Origin: Sphingomonas sp. NFR15
GTDB taxonomy: Bacteria > Pseudomonadota > Alphaproteobacteria > Sphingomonadales > Sphingomonadaceae
Assembly: GCF_900103265.1 (NCBI RefSeq)
Contig: NZ_FMWX01000001.1
Coordinates: 620,001 to 684,000 of the forward strand
Length of the DNA: 64,000 bases
Direction: 5' to 3'
Part shown: positions 30,459-40,297 of the stretch, one piece after another
Position numbering within the stretch: the first letter of the stretch is position 1
Layout: each line of letters starts with the position of its first letter
Notes under the pieces: model-generated
Seen by the model: the letters and a program-made list of their open reading frames with translations, nothing else
Told to the model about the DNA's origin: nothing
The model's database searches: none
Made by a program: the position numbers and the translations under genes

Positions 30459-33284
30459 TCAGCGCCCGAAGGCGAGCCAGTCGAACCCGTCGATCTGCTC
30501 GTCTTCGCTGGTTGCGGCCTGCGTTCCGACCGTCGCGCCGAAGCGCGTTGGAGCGCCCACATTCTGGAGCCACAGGTCTCGGTAGATGGAGAAATTCTCG
30601 AGATACGGCACCGGCACGAAGCTGTGGCACGCGTTGGGAAATGGCGTTTCGAAGACGACGGAAAGCTGAACCTCGGTCCCGATGTGGGCACGATATCGTC
30701 CCCACTTCATGACCACGCCGCCCGGCAACTTCTGCGTGCCTTCGGACCCGTCGAAGACATTCTGGTTGGCTTCGAATTCGGGGTCCATTGATCCAAACTC
30801 AAGCAGTTCGGCATAGACGTGCTTCAACGTTGTCTTGCCACTGACGGTGTCGACCTCGAAGATCTGGTTATCGCCCACTACGAACTTGTCCGCAGCGACG
30901 ACAAACAGCCGCTCCGCCCCGTCGATCTTGAACCCCGTGATCTTCGCGGCCCCACCAGCGTCGACAGTGACCATCAACTGCGCGATCGCCTGTTCGCCGT
31001 TGACCGTATCGAACAGCAGCGAGATCGAGCTTTCGTTATTCCCGACCCGAGATTTCAGCGTCGTCACGTCGGTCACGCGCGCGCCTTCTTCATCGGCGAT
31101 AGCTTGACTGAGCCGCGTTTCCGTGCCCGCAATCGCCCCGTTTGGCCCGAGGATCGAAGCCGATAGGTCGGCGATCATCTGCGCGGTCGCACTCTGCTGA
31201 TCGGCCAGCGCAAGGCTGAGCTGATCCACCGCCGCTGCGATCGGGCCGCTCGGGCCAGTGATCTCCGCCTTCAGATCCGTGTCGGCCTGTACGCGCGCAT
31301 CATGCTCCGTCACCACCGCTTGGTTGAGCTGCGTGAACGCCGCGTCCAGCGCGTCTCCATTGGCGGTGATCGCCGCCTGAAGCTGTTCGAACGCCTCGGC
31401 GCGCGCGCTGTTGGCGTCTGCGATGGCTTGCTGCAACTGGGTGACAGCAGCGGCGATCGGACCATCGGGGCCGGTGATCGCCGCATCGAGCGCCTGCAAC
31501 GCCAGCGCTTGCGCATGATCGCCATCGGCAATCGCCTGCAAGAGCTGCGTCACCGCCGCCGCGATGGGGCCGTCTGGCCCGGTGATCGCGGCTTCGACTT
31601 CGACGATCTGCTGCGCGAGCGCGAGACCTTGCTCGATCCGTTCCGTGATCTCGGTTCGAACGCGCGCACCCATCGGGATGCCGTCGAGATGGGTCGCCGA
31701 ATCCGTGCGCGTCTTCCGGGCGAACGCGAGCAACTGGTTCTTGATCTGCGTCAGCGCCGTTTCACGCGTGCGATCGACCAGCCCCTTCGCACCTTCGACG
31801 AGCTTGTCGGGATCGGGCGAGCTTGCCAGTTCCGATAGGGCGTCGATCACGTGCTCCGCCGGCACGCCGCCGACGTTGGTGCCGGCGGGCGCACCGCTGG
31901 TGGCCCCCGGCTCCGCCGGCTTGAGATCCTCGATCGGCGTGCCGTCGTCGTATGTGGCGCGCGTGCGCCCGGACAGCGACGCCCAAAACTCGCTGTTGTC
32001 AGCGGGCCTATGCCCCGCCGAGGGCGTCAGCGAGATGTAAAGCCAGCTGCTTCCGTCCGGCAGCGTGACGATGTTGCCTTCGCGATATACCGTGTCCTCG
32101 GCATAATCGCCTTTCGGGATCAGCGGGGCCTCGAATGCGATCTCATCGAAGGTCTGCACGCGCCAGTTGCGCGCGCCGCCCATCTGGATGCGCTTGTACG
32201 GCGGGCTCACCTCGTTCTCGGTTGATTTCAGGACGGGCGGGAGTTGGCGGCCCTGTGCGTCCAGCGTGACCGACGCGTTGCCAAGCGCGATGCGCGTGAC
32301 GAACAGTTGGCCGAGCCATGACACCCCGGCTTGCGCGTTGCAGGGCAGAGCAAGCCGAGCCGCCAAAGCGAGAACCGTCTCCTGCTCCGTCAGCACGACG
32401 TTGACGGCTCGATCGACGGCCTGGTCCAGTCCCGCGATCGAAAGCGCCAGATTCGCGGCGTCGATCCCTGCCCGCAGCGCGACCCGGCGAATGATCGCGC
32501 CGGTGCGCCTGATCCACTGTCCACCGGCAGGGCTGTCGCCATCGACGTCGGCGGTGATCAGGCCGGCGGGCGGGGCACCGAGACGCACCAGCCCGAGCGC
32601 GAGGCAGGTGGCCCACTTTCCCTCGGGCACATTGGCGGCCAGCAGCGCTGCCAGTGTCGGCGCATCACCCAACGATGGTCCGAGGTCCGCGCCACGCTCA
32701 AAAAGGGCGTTAACGGCTTTGATGGGGCCATATGCGGAGAACTGGAAGACGTAGTTGATCGAGTCGATCTGGACCGGCTCAACGTTCGATGCGCGACCGA
32801 ACACCCACGGCTTGAACTTGCCCTTGAGGCTGTCCTCCCCCTCGATCCCGCCTGTGCCCGCGTATGCGTCGAGCACGTCCACCTCGAACGGCGAGGTATC
32901 GACCTTGGCAGTTGGCGCGAAGGTCGAGCCATCAACCGTGTAGGTATCGATCCTGCCCTTGAACACCAGCTCGAGCGTGGCGTCGTCCGCATCCGCCAAG
33001 GCGTAGATCGAGACCGGAGCACCGGCCCAGCGGCACCAGCCCGTCGCGAAGCCACCGAGCCCAAGAGCCATCAGGTTGACCGAAAAGGCAGCGCTTCCCG
33101 GATCGATCGCGGTGGTGAAGTCGCCATCGAACAGCTTGAGCGTGAGCGCCGGCGCCTTCGTGATGGCCGGGATCCAGATCTGATCGGCGACACCCGTCAG
33201 CCTGCGGTCCTGCGCCTGGCACGCGCGGAGCGTCGGCCGCGTACCATCCGGCAGCAGCGGGGAGATCTCGATGAGGGAGAACAT
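30459..33284 (-). CDS. Tail tip attachment protein J-like (DUF1983) with C-terminal gp53-like domain
   Basis: A 941-residue tail tip/central fibre protein. The N-terminal 440 residues form baseplate-hub-like domains. Residues about 540-740 contain repeated helical modules AAITGPDGPIAAAVTQLQQA. A J-type segment follows (IAQLMVTVDAGGAAKITGFK, then LFVVAADKFVVGD), diagnostic of DUF1983. The C-terminus (KWGRYRAHIGTEVQLSVVF, then FETPFPNACHSF) is a receptor-binding domain of the gp53/long tail fibre type. It starts where the tape-measure gene stops. Host specificity probably resides in the last 120 residues. Confidence 0.88.
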   Translation of the reverse strand: MFSLIEISPLLPDGTRPTLRACQAQDRRLTGVADQIWIPAITKAPALTLKLFDGDFTTAIDPGSAAFSVNLMALGLGGFATGWCRWAGAPVSIYALADADDATLELVFKGRIDTYTVDGSTFAPTAKVDTSPFEVDVLDAYAGTGGIEGEDSLKGKFKPWVFGRASNVEPVQIDSINYVFQFSAYGPIKAVNALFERGADLGPSLGDAPTLAALLAANVPEGKWATCLALGLVRLGAPPAGLITADVDGDSPAGGQWIRRTGAIIRRVALRAGIDAANLALSIAGLDQAVDRAVNVVLTEQETVLALAARLALPCNAQAGVSWLGQLFVTRIALGNASVTLDAQGRQLPPVLKSTENEVSPPYKRIQMGGARNWRVQTFDEIAFEAPLIPKGDYAEDTVYREGNIVTLPDGSSWLYISLTPSAGHRPADNSEFWASLSGRTRATYDDGTPIEDLKPAEPGATSGAPAGTNVGGVPAEHVIDALSELASSPDPDKLVEGAKGLVDRTRETALTQIKNQLLAFARKTRTDSATHLDGIPMGARVRTEITERIEQGLALAQQIVEVEAAITGPDGPIAAAVTQLLQAIADGDHAQALALQALDAAITGPDGPIAAAVTQLQQAIADANSARAEAFEQLQAAITANGDALDAAFTQLNQAVVTEHDARVQADTDLKAEITGPSGPIAAAVDQLSLALADQQSATAQMIADLSASILGPNGAIAGTETRLSQAIADEEGARVTDVTTLKSRVGNNESSISLLFDTVNGEQAIAQLMVTVDAGGAAKITGFKIDGAERLFVVAADKFVVGDNQIFEVDTVSGKTTLKHVYAELLEFGSMDPEFEANQNVFDGSEGTQKLPGGVVMKWGRYRAHIGTEVQLSVVFETPFPNACHSFVPVPYLENFSIYRDLWLQNVGAPTRFGATVGTQAATSEDEQIDGFDWLAFGR

Positions 33285-36200
33285 CAGAAGTTCTGTCGTG
33301 CCGGCTGGTAGGTGGGATCGTCACGGAGGTCGCCGAGTTGGATCAGCGTTCCGAGGTTGCGGTTCGTGGCGGTAAGCTGCTGGACGACCGCTTGCGTGAT
33401 CGTGCCGGTCTGCGCGTCGATGGCCGCGCGCTGATCCGCGAAACCCGCGGCGATCGCGGCGATCAGACGGTCATCGCTACGGAGCGGCACGACATTGCCC
33501 GACGATGAGGAGGCGAACGCCGCCTGGATCGCTGCGGTGATCTGCGGAGCGGCCATCATCGCAACCCGGTCCGCCGGGATCTGCAACGCGGTGGTCTGTG
33601 CCGCGATCGCCTGTGCAATCGCGAGTGGCAAGGCCGTGTTGTCGTTCGCGGCGATCGTCCCCGCAGCCGCACCCGTGCCGCTGAGCAGGCTCGAGCCAGA
33701 CGACACGCCCGCAGCCCCCTGCGCGGCGGCTGCCGCATCAGTCACCTGAGAGGCCGTGGTGCTGACGAGCGCACCGGCGTTGGCGATCGCCTTGCTGGTC
33801 AACTGCGTGATCTCGGCGAGCTTGTCGAAGTACGCCTGGCTCGAGCCGTAGAGTTCTCGCTCGATGTCGAGATACGTCTGCGCCGCCGAGGTGAACGCGT
33901 CCTGGTCGACCTTGCCCCCGCTCTGCACGGTCGCGGCGAGCGGTTCGAACGCTGCTTTCGCAGCCGCCTCCCGCGTCCGCAGCGACAGGCCGTTGTCGCC
34001 CTTGAAATTGAGCGTATCGAGGAACTCCTTGAGCGTCCCGGTAAGCTGCTGCTGCGCGTCCTTGATCGCGTCGGCACGCTCGAGCGCATACAACTGCTCG
34101 AGCTGCGCATAATCCTCGGCGGTGGCACTGGCCTCGGCGAAGGTGGCGCGCAGCGTGTCGAACTTGGCGTCCACCTCGTCGATCGCAGCGCCGACCGGAT
34201 CGAGGCGCGCCTTCAGATCCTTGAACACCTGCTGGAAGCTGAGCGCCTTCTGAAGCGCGGTATCGAGATCCTTGCCGGCCTTGAGCAGGTTGATGGCGCC
34301 CTGCCTGATCCCCTTGATCGCGCCGTCGCGGATGGCGTCGAGGATCGCGTATTGGACGGCCGCGTCGGCGCCATCTTTACCAAAGTCGACGAGGCCGCTG
34401 GCGTGCTTCGAATCAAGCGAGCCGGTATAGCCGGTCGTGCTGACCCGGTATTTGCCATCGAAGGTGCCGATCGAGACGTTGAAGGACCCGAGTTGCGCGT
34501 TCAGCGTCGACGCGATCTTCTGCAACCCCGACTGGACGGAGCCAGCGAGCGAGTTCGCATTCGACGTTGCCGCGCTGTCGTTGCCGAACGTCTGGACCGG
34601 GCCATTCGCCGAGGTGACGAGCGCCCCGCCCCGCTTGATCTTCGTGAACAGGCTGCCGACCAAGCCGCCGACGACGCTCAGCGCCGGCCCAAGGAACGAC
34701 CCGAACGAGCCGAGCGCCTTGCCGATCGGCGAGTTCGCACCGAAGAGCTTATCGGTAATACCTTTATCACCGAGCAGCCCGCCGACCGCGCCGCCGACCG
34801 TCGACCCGGTCTGGTTGAGGCCGAGCCCGAGCGACTTGGAGATTCCGGCGATGAAGCTGCCCGTCGCGGCACCCTCGAACGCCTTTCCTGAGAACTTGCC
34901 GATCGACTGACCAATGGCCTTTGCGTTCTCAGGGTTCGTGAACAGGCCAACGATCGACGTGGTGAGGTGCCCCACCGCCGCACTCACCGGGTCAATCCGC
35001 TCGGTGCGCTGCGACAAATCACCGTACCCGCCGCTCTGCCGGAGGATTCTATCCACCATCCTGCCGAGGTCGCTGGCGCTCGGCGCATAGCCGAGCAACG
35101 GTCGCGCGGTCACAACCACATCGGACCCGTTTTCGCCTCCGGTGACGGTGTTGCCCGCCGCGCGCACCGCCATCGCTGCGGGGAGCGCTCGGAACGACGC
35201 GATCACGTCATCTGTCGTGTCGCGAAGATCCGCGAACTTGTCCGTGGTCGTTTGGGTGCTGGTCGCGACCTGTTGAACCGCAGTGGCGAACTCGTCGGAA
35301 GACTGGCGGACCGAGCCATATCCCGAAATCTGGTCCTGCAACTCGCGAAACGATGGCCCCAACAGGTTTTCGAAAAGCTTCTGTCCCTTGAACGTCTGGA
35401 AAACGTCGAGCAGCTTGGTCGGCGTTTTCAGAAGCTGGCCGAGATCGCCGCGGACGAACGACTGTGTGGCATCCGCCAGGACCGTCTTCGTGCTCGCGAG
35501 CGCGTCGAGCAGGATCTGTTGCTTGGCCCGCACCGCGTCGACCGCGAGTTGCTGCTGGTGTAGCGCCTCCACGTTCGCGAGGATGCGGTCACGCTCCTCC
35601 TGCGTCACCTTGCCCTGCGTGTTCTCAAGCTGGATGATCAGTTGGAGCGCATCGGCCTCCGCCTGCCGGCCCTGCAACACGAGCTGCTGAACCGCGTACT
35701 GCTCGCCCTGTTGCTTGATCAGGTCGCGGTACGGCTTGGTGAGCCCGTTCTCCACGACACCCTTCGCCTTTTCGGCGTCGGCGATCAGCTCCTTGAACCC
35801 CGGCGGCTTCAACCGCTGTAGCTTGGCGATCGTCTCGTTCAGCGTCTGCGTCGCCGTTGTGGCGCGGTCCACGAGGCGCGGCTGATCGTCGAACTCGCCG
35901 TTGATCTTTCTGATCGAATCGCCGGCCTGCTGCGCGTAATCGAGCATCCGCTGATACTCGCGCGCCGCCTTAGCGCTCTCCGCCGCAGCGCGTTTCAGCC
36001 CCTCGGCCCGCTGGACCTCTACGTCCGCCGCCTGGACACGCTGACGATAGGTATCGGCGCTGATCACGCCCTGCCGGAGCAGTTCGCTGTTCTCGGCCTT
36101 GGTAAGGGCCAACTGTGCGCGCGCCTTCTCAACCGGGCTGTCTGCCGCCGCGAGCGCCGCCTGCGCGTTCAGCTTCGAGATCTGGCTGCCGCCGGTGGCC

Positions 36201-38563
36201 TTTGCCGCGGCCAGCGCCGCCTTCTCGGTCTTCTTGGCCGCATCGGTGAGCGCGAAGAACTTGTCCTGCGCCGCCTTTGTGTCGGGGTTGCCGAATGCGC
36301 CCTTCTCGAACCTGCGCTGTAACGAGTTAACGGCATCCTCGTAACGGTGCGTCGCCGCGGTGGCCTTGTCATTGGCATCCTCAACCCCGCGAAGGACGAG
36401 CTTGGCGCTGCCAGCCGCGATCGCGCGCTCGGCGGTGGCTGACCGGAGCGCGTTGAGCTTCAGTGCCTCGTTCGTGTCCGCAATGGCCTGATCGGCAACG
36501 GCGACCTGGCCGCCCGCCGCGACCGCCGCGCCGGCGGAGCCGACGTTGGTCGTGCCAGCGCCAGACGCGCGCTTCTGCTCGACCAGCTGCTGCCGAAGCA
36601 GGGCGTCGAGCAGGCCGCGCTTGCGGATCTCGAGTTGGCGCGTCGCCTCGGCCGCCGCGAGGTCGTCCTTGATGCCCTGAGTGGTCTCGTGGTTCAGCGA
36701 CGCCTGCGAGTTGTTGAGGCGATCGACGGCATCTTGCAGGCGTTTCACGGCCTCGGCGTGGATCGTAGCGGCCACCGAGGCGGCCTCATGGGCCTTGGCG
36801 CTCTTGTTGGTGCCAACCGTCATTGCCGTGAGCACGGAGATGCCGGCGAAGATCAGCGTGCCCCATGGACCGGCGAAGAAGTTGGCGAAGCGCCCGGCCG
36901 CGCCACCGGCGCCGGCCATGACGAAGGCCAGCTGAGACGCCTGCTGCGAGAACGCCAGCATCACGTTCTGACCGCCCTGCACCTGGACGAAGAAGTCCTG
37001 GAACTGCTGCGAAGCTTGGATCGTCGCGAACCGCTGCTGCCGCGCAGAGTTCGTGATCAGTGCTCCGCCAGCACCGAAGCTGATCCCCGCCGCGCGCGCC
37101 GCCGCCGCGACCCTGCCCTGCGTCGCGGCCAGTGCTTCGAGGCGGCTCGCCTCGGCCCCCGCTGCGGCCGCCGCTTCGCGCGAGGTCAACGCGAATGCCC
37201 GGTCCGCCGCCGTCGCCGTGTTCTCAGCGGAGGCGGCGATCCGCGCCGCCGCTGCGACCTGCTCGAGCGCGTTGGCCTGCTGGCGCGCGGCCGTGGCTGC
37301 GGCCTGCGTTCCGGCCGGATTGAAATACAGCGCCGGTGCCTGTGCCGGCGCCGCCACAAGTCGCCCGGCCTCCGCGACCGCGCGGGCGAGTGCTTGCGCC
37401 TGGCGGTCGGCTGCGGCAGCTGCGGCGTCGGAAGCCTCCCGCGCGCGCGCGATATTCGCCGCAATGCCCGCGCTGCGGTTCGCCACGCGACCGAGCACCT
37501 GTTCGAGCGTAACGCCGGAAAGCGCCGCGCGATCGATCGACGCTTCGCCCGCCAAGAGCCGATCGACGGCTGTCTTCGCGACGTTGCTGGTGATCTTGAG
37601 CCCGTCCGCAGCGCGGTCGATGCCCTGTGACAACGCGCCAGCGGTGCGGTTCACGCGGGCGAGCACCTGGTCCAGCGTCGTCGCCGACACCACGGCCCGG
37701 TCGACTGTGGCGTCGCCGGCCATGAGGCGGCTCACCGATGAGCGAGTATCAACTGTCGCTGGTGCGAACACGCCCCTGGGGGCTGCGTAAGCCGCGCTCG
37801 CCGCGCGTTGCGTCTCCGCGAGGGTGCGGAGACGATCCGCCTCGAGCTTGGCCGCCTCCGCCGCCTGGCGCGCCCCGTCGGCATAGGCGCGGTCGGTCAG
37901 GGTCGCGCGCTGCACGCTGGCGAGCGACTGCTCCGCCGCGCGCGCTACTGCCTCAAGCTGCATCGCCTGAGAACGCGCCGCGCTGGCCGCCACCTCCGCG
38001 CTCGACGAGTCCAGATTGAACCCGATACGCTGCGGCGCTGCGATCAGCTTCGCCATCTCGTTCGCACGCTGGCGATCGAGCGCGATCAGGCGGTTGCCCT
38101 CCGCCTCCGCCTGGTTGAACGCTGCCGTCTGCGCGGCCCCGCGCGCGCGGATCGTCTGCATGGCGGCATCGAACTCGCGCTGGATCGCGACGACCGCCTC
38201 GGCGGATGCGCGCGCCTTCTGCTGCGCGAGCGCATTCTCGGCCGCAATACGTTCGTTGGCGATGCGCTGGAACGGCGCGGTGGAAAGAGCGGCGAGACCG
38301 GCGCGGATACCGAGCGGATCAGCGTCCCGCTGCGCCGAGCGGTTCGTGAACGCCGCAACGCTTTGAGCGAACCGCTCCACCTGTCGGCGAGCGCCGTCGA
38401 GGTTGAACGCACTATCCGCGCGCCGACCCGCCGCCTCGAACGCAGCACCGGCCCGCCCGCCGGCCGCGCTGATGAAGGACTCGATGTTCCGGACGGTGCC
38501 TTCAAGGCTGCCATCCTCCTTGACGGAGATGACGAGCGGGAAGGTATTCACGCTGTACGCCAC
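33284..38563 (-). CDS. Tail tape measure protein
   Basis: At 1759 residues this is the largest gene, which sets tail length and helps DNA entry. It is mostly alanine-rich helix and coiled coil (for example AARQQANALEQVAAAARIAA) with hydrophobic segments near residues 550-590 (FANFFAGPWGTLIFAGISVL) and 1300-1400 (SFGSFLGPALSVVGGLVG). It begins with GTG at 38563 preceded by AAGGAAG. The position after the frameshifting chaperones and before the tip gene is the standard order. Confidence 0.92.
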   Translation of the reverse strand: MAYSVNTFPLVISVKEDGSLEGTVRNIESFISAAGGRAGAAFEAAGRRADSAFNLDGARRQVERFAQSVAAFTNRSAQRDADPLGIRAGLAALSTAPFQRIANERIAAENALAQQKARASAEAVVAIQREFDAAMQTIRARGAAQTAAFNQAEAEGNRLIALDRQRANEMAKLIAAPQRIGFNLDSSSAEVAASAARSQAMQLEAVARAAEQSLASVQRATLTDRAYADGARQAAEAAKLEADRLRTLAETQRAASAAYAAPRGVFAPATVDTRSSVSRLMAGDATVDRAVVSATTLDQVLARVNRTAGALSQGIDRAADGLKITSNVAKTAVDRLLAGEASIDRAALSGVTLEQVLGRVANRSAGIAANIARAREASDAAAAAADRQAQALARAVAEAGRLVAAPAQAPALYFNPAGTQAAATAARQQANALEQVAAAARIAASAENTATAADRAFALTSREAAAAAGAEASRLEALAATQGRVAAAARAAGISFGAGGALITNSARQQRFATIQASQQFQDFFVQVQGGQNVMLAFSQQASQLAFVMAGAGGAAGRFANFFAGPWGTLIFAGISVLTAMTVGTNKSAKAHEAASVAATIHAEAVKRLQDAVDRLNNSQASLNHETTQGIKDDLAAAEATRQLEIRKRGLLDALLRQQLVEQKRASGAGTTNVGSAGAAVAAGGQVAVADQAIADTNEALKLNALRSATAERAIAAGSAKLVLRGVEDANDKATAATHRYEDAVNSLQRRFEKGAFGNPDTKAAQDKFFALTDAAKKTEKAALAAAKATGGSQISKLNAQAALAAADSPVEKARAQLALTKAENSELLRQGVISADTYRQRVQAADVEVQRAEGLKRAAAESAKAAREYQRMLDYAQQAGDSIRKINGEFDDQPRLVDRATTATQTLNETIAKLQRLKPPGFKELIADAEKAKGVVENGLTKPYRDLIKQQGEQYAVQQLVLQGRQAEADALQLIIQLENTQGKVTQEERDRILANVEALHQQQLAVDAVRAKQQILLDALASTKTVLADATQSFVRGDLGQLLKTPTKLLDVFQTFKGQKLFENLLGPSFRELQDQISGYGSVRQSSDEFATAVQQVATSTQTTTDKFADLRDTTDDVIASFRALPAAMAVRAAGNTVTGGENGSDVVVTARPLLGYAPSASDLGRMVDRILRQSGGYGDLSQRTERIDPVSAAVGHLTTSIVGLFTNPENAKAIGQSIGKFSGKAFEGAATGSFIAGISKSLGLGLNQTGSTVGGAVGGLLGDKGITDKLFGANSPIGKALGSFGSFLGPALSVVGGLVGSLFTKIKRGGALVTSANGPVQTFGNDSAATSNANSLAGSVQSGLQKIASTLNAQLGSFNVSIGTFDGKYRVSTTGYTGSLDSKHASGLVDFGKDGADAAVQYAILDAIRDGAIKGIRQGAINLLKAGKDLDTALQKALSFQQVFKDLKARLDPVGAAIDEVDAKFDTLRATFAEASATAEDYAQLEQLYALERADAIKDAQQQLTGTLKEFLDTLNFKGDNGLSLRTREAAAKAAFEPLAATVQSGGKVDQDAFTSAAQTYLDIERELYGSSQAYFDKLAEITQLTSKAIANAGALVSTTASQVTDAAAAAQGAAGVSSGSSLLSGTGAAAGTIAANDNTALPLAIAQAIAAQTTALQIPADRVAMMAAPQITAAIQAAFASSSSGNVVPLRSDDRLIAAIAAGFADQRAAIDAQTGTITQAVVQQLTATNRNLGTLIQLGDLRDDPTYQPARQNF

Positions 38564-38641
38564 AGAGACTTCCTTCCTTCGCTGAATGGTTCGAGACGAG
38601 CCGTTGACCGCTCGGTGCAGGCCCGCGCGTGGCGGGGATGA

Positions 38642-39340
38642 TCAGTTCAGTTCTTTTCCGAGCAGCTGCGCCATCGCGCGCTGCCGAGCCGCCGCGATCT
38701 GACGCGGATTGACGCGGCGTTGCCGCCGGGTGCGTCGGATGCCGACGAATGCCACGATGCCGACCCTCGCCCGTCCCGCGCCGACCTTGCCCCGCTTGGG
38801 CAGTCGTCGTGCCTTGCCGGAGCGGGCGAGCTGGATGGTCGTGTCCTTCACGACATAGAACGCTTCGCCGAAATGCCGGCCCTTGATGAAAACGAGCGGC
38901 CCGATGCTATTCTCGAGTCCGGTCGCTCGATAGAGTTCTGGCGTCATCCGGCGGCGCCCTGCCTTGCGGGGGATCTCACTCGTAGCGATCCAGAGGTACT
39001 TCCCGCGGACGGGCGCAATGTCCGTCGTATCCTGATCAACATACGCGCGCAGCGCGCCGGCGGTACGGGATGACTTTATCCGGGCGTAAACGAAGCCGGC
39101 AACGTCGAACCCCCGGCCCAGGCCGCTCGGAACCTTACCCTTCTTGAGATCCGACGTCGCGCCGATCGCATTCGCCAGATTGCCGAGCCGCTGGCTACGC
39201 ATCTCCTGTCGAATATCATCGCGCGCGCCGAAGGCGGCTCTGTCCGTCGCGCGCGCGGCGGCCCGCGCGAGCCGGCCGCCGAGATCTCGGCGGTACGGTC
39301 CCGGCGAGGCGCCGCGCTGTGGTTCAACCTTCCAGCGCAT
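38642..39340 (-). CDS. Phage tail protein (DUF6441-like)
   Basis: A 232-residue basic protein starting MRWKVEPQRGASPGPYRRDL. Its ATG overlaps the end of the frameshifted chaperone frame. It contains helices around 30-60 and a basic C-terminus (GIRRTRRQRRVNPRQ). It resembles uncharacterised tail proteins found between chaperones and tape measure in related phages. The role in the tail is inferred from place. Confidence 0.65.
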   Translation of the reverse strand: MRWKVEPQRGASPGPYRRDLGGRLARAAARATDRAAFGARDDIRQEMRSQRLGNLANAIGATSDLKKGKVPSGLGRGFDVAGFVYARIKSSRTAGALRAYVDQDTTDIAPVRGKYLWIATSEIPRKAGRRRMTPELYRATGLENSIGPLVFIKGRHFGEAFYVVKDTTIQLARSGKARRLPKRGKVGAGRARVGIVAFVGIRRTRRQRRVNPRQIAAARQRAMAQLLGKELN

Positions 39341-40271
39341 CAGCGCTTCTTGTCGTAGCGCGCCCACTCACGGGCGATGATGTCGAACGCTGTGATGAGG
39401 CGTACCGGCTGATCGAGATACGGCGCGCCGTCCGGCCAAGCGATGGTGCCGTGAACGTCACGGCACCTGAGCCACATGATGACGAGATCGCGCGCCTCGG
39501 CATCTACCTTCAGTCCATCGCCGGCTGTGAAGGTGAAGTCTCCGATGGTTCGGTCCCGCCCGTCGTCTCCGATCCATCCGTCGTCGAGCCATCCGGGGTG
39601 ACGGACTGCGACGACGGCGAGGGCGAGTTTTTTTCCGTGTCCACCTCGAGGTCGAGCAGGCCGAGCGCGTGAACCTGCAACTGCGTGAAGCCGACGCCGA
39701 TCACCCCTTCGACCTTGTCCGCGATCGCCTTCTTCTCGATTCGGTCGACCTCCGCCTCGAGCGCGTCGAGCGTCGCCATCGGCACCTCGCCGTCCTCGAG
39801 CCGGAACGGTGTCTCGACGCCGGACCAGCCGCACAGGAACAGCCCGAGCGCGATCTTCGGCGCCTCCTGGTTGAACAGCCAATTGTCGGCGTCCATCGAT
39901 CGCAGCATCGGCCAGTTGTCGGAGAGCCGTTGAAGCGCAGTGGCAATCTCCTCCGCCTCCGCCAGATCGATAGCGATGGTGCTGTCGGTCGCGGCCTGCT
40001 TTACGGTCTCCCAATAATTGGTGAGCCGTGCCTCGTTCGCGCGCAGCTGGTCATCATTGCCGATCCACAGCGCCCGCATGGCGCGGATCGCCTCCGCCTG
40101 AACGTCGACGTCCGAGTAGAAGCGCAGGCCGGCGCGCTTGAGCCGCTGCGCATAGATCCGCTGCGACCTCGGCGACGCGGGTCGAAAGCGGAAGGTGGGC
40201 CGAGGTTCGAGATTGCCGAACGACGGCGGGAAGAAGTCCGAGATCTCCGACCCCGATGCAGGTACGCTCAT
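39340..40271 (-). CDS. Tail assembly chaperone, -1 frameshift product (gpGT-like)
   Basis: Ribosomes that slip back one base at 39627-39633 leave the G-like frame after DTEKK. They continue LALAVVAVRHPGWLDDG to the stop at 39340, giving about 310 residues. The T-like part contains VDAEARDLVIMWLRCRD and ends REWARYDKKR. It has no start codon of its own in a plausible place and overlaps the next gene's ATG. The need for a shift is therefore strong. The extension would recruit tail tube subunits, as known for lambda GT. Confidence 0.8.
39510..40271 (-). CDS. Tail assembly chaperone, unshifted product (gpG-like)
   Basis: A 253-residue protein starting MSVPASGSEISDFFPPSFGN. It ends in a serine/threonine/glycine-rich tail after the slippery site, which suggests the tail is not structurally important. 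It lies between the tail tube and tape measure genes, as lambda G does. These chaperones bind the tape measure protein during tail assembly. The ATG is 26 bp downstream of the tube protein stop. Confidence 0.8.
   Translation of the reverse strand: MSVPASGSEISDFFPPSFGNLEPRPTFRFRPASPRSQRIYAQRLKRAGLRFYSDVDVQAEAIRAMRALWIGNDDQLRANEARLTNYWETVKQAATDSTIAIDLAEAEEIATALQRLSDNWPMLRSMDADNWLFNQEAPKIALGLFLCGWSGVETPFRLEDGEVPMATLDALEAEVDRIEKKAIADKVEGVIGVGFTQLQVHALGLLDLEVDTEKNSPSPSSQSVTPDGSTTDGSETTGGTEPSETSPSQPAMD
39578..39633 (-). promoter_or_regulatory. Programmed -1 frameshift signal (slippery site plus hairpin)
   Basis: On the minus strand the zero frame reads GAA AAA AAC, so A-AAA-AAC (39633-39627) is a canonical X-XXY-YYZ heptamer. 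After nine bases a perfect 9-bp stem forms, CCGTCGTCG (39617-39609) with CGACGACGG (39586-39578), around a 22-base loop. Heptamer, spacer and stem fit textbook -1 frameshift architecture. Confidence 0.88.
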
Positions 40272-40297
40272 GGAAGGTGCCCCTTTCCGGTTGGTGA

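Noticed and set aside
39340..40014. Independent gene starting at 40014 in the T-like frame
   Set aside because: The upstream part is shadow sequence; the meaningful part begins at the slippery site, so it is a frameshift extension.
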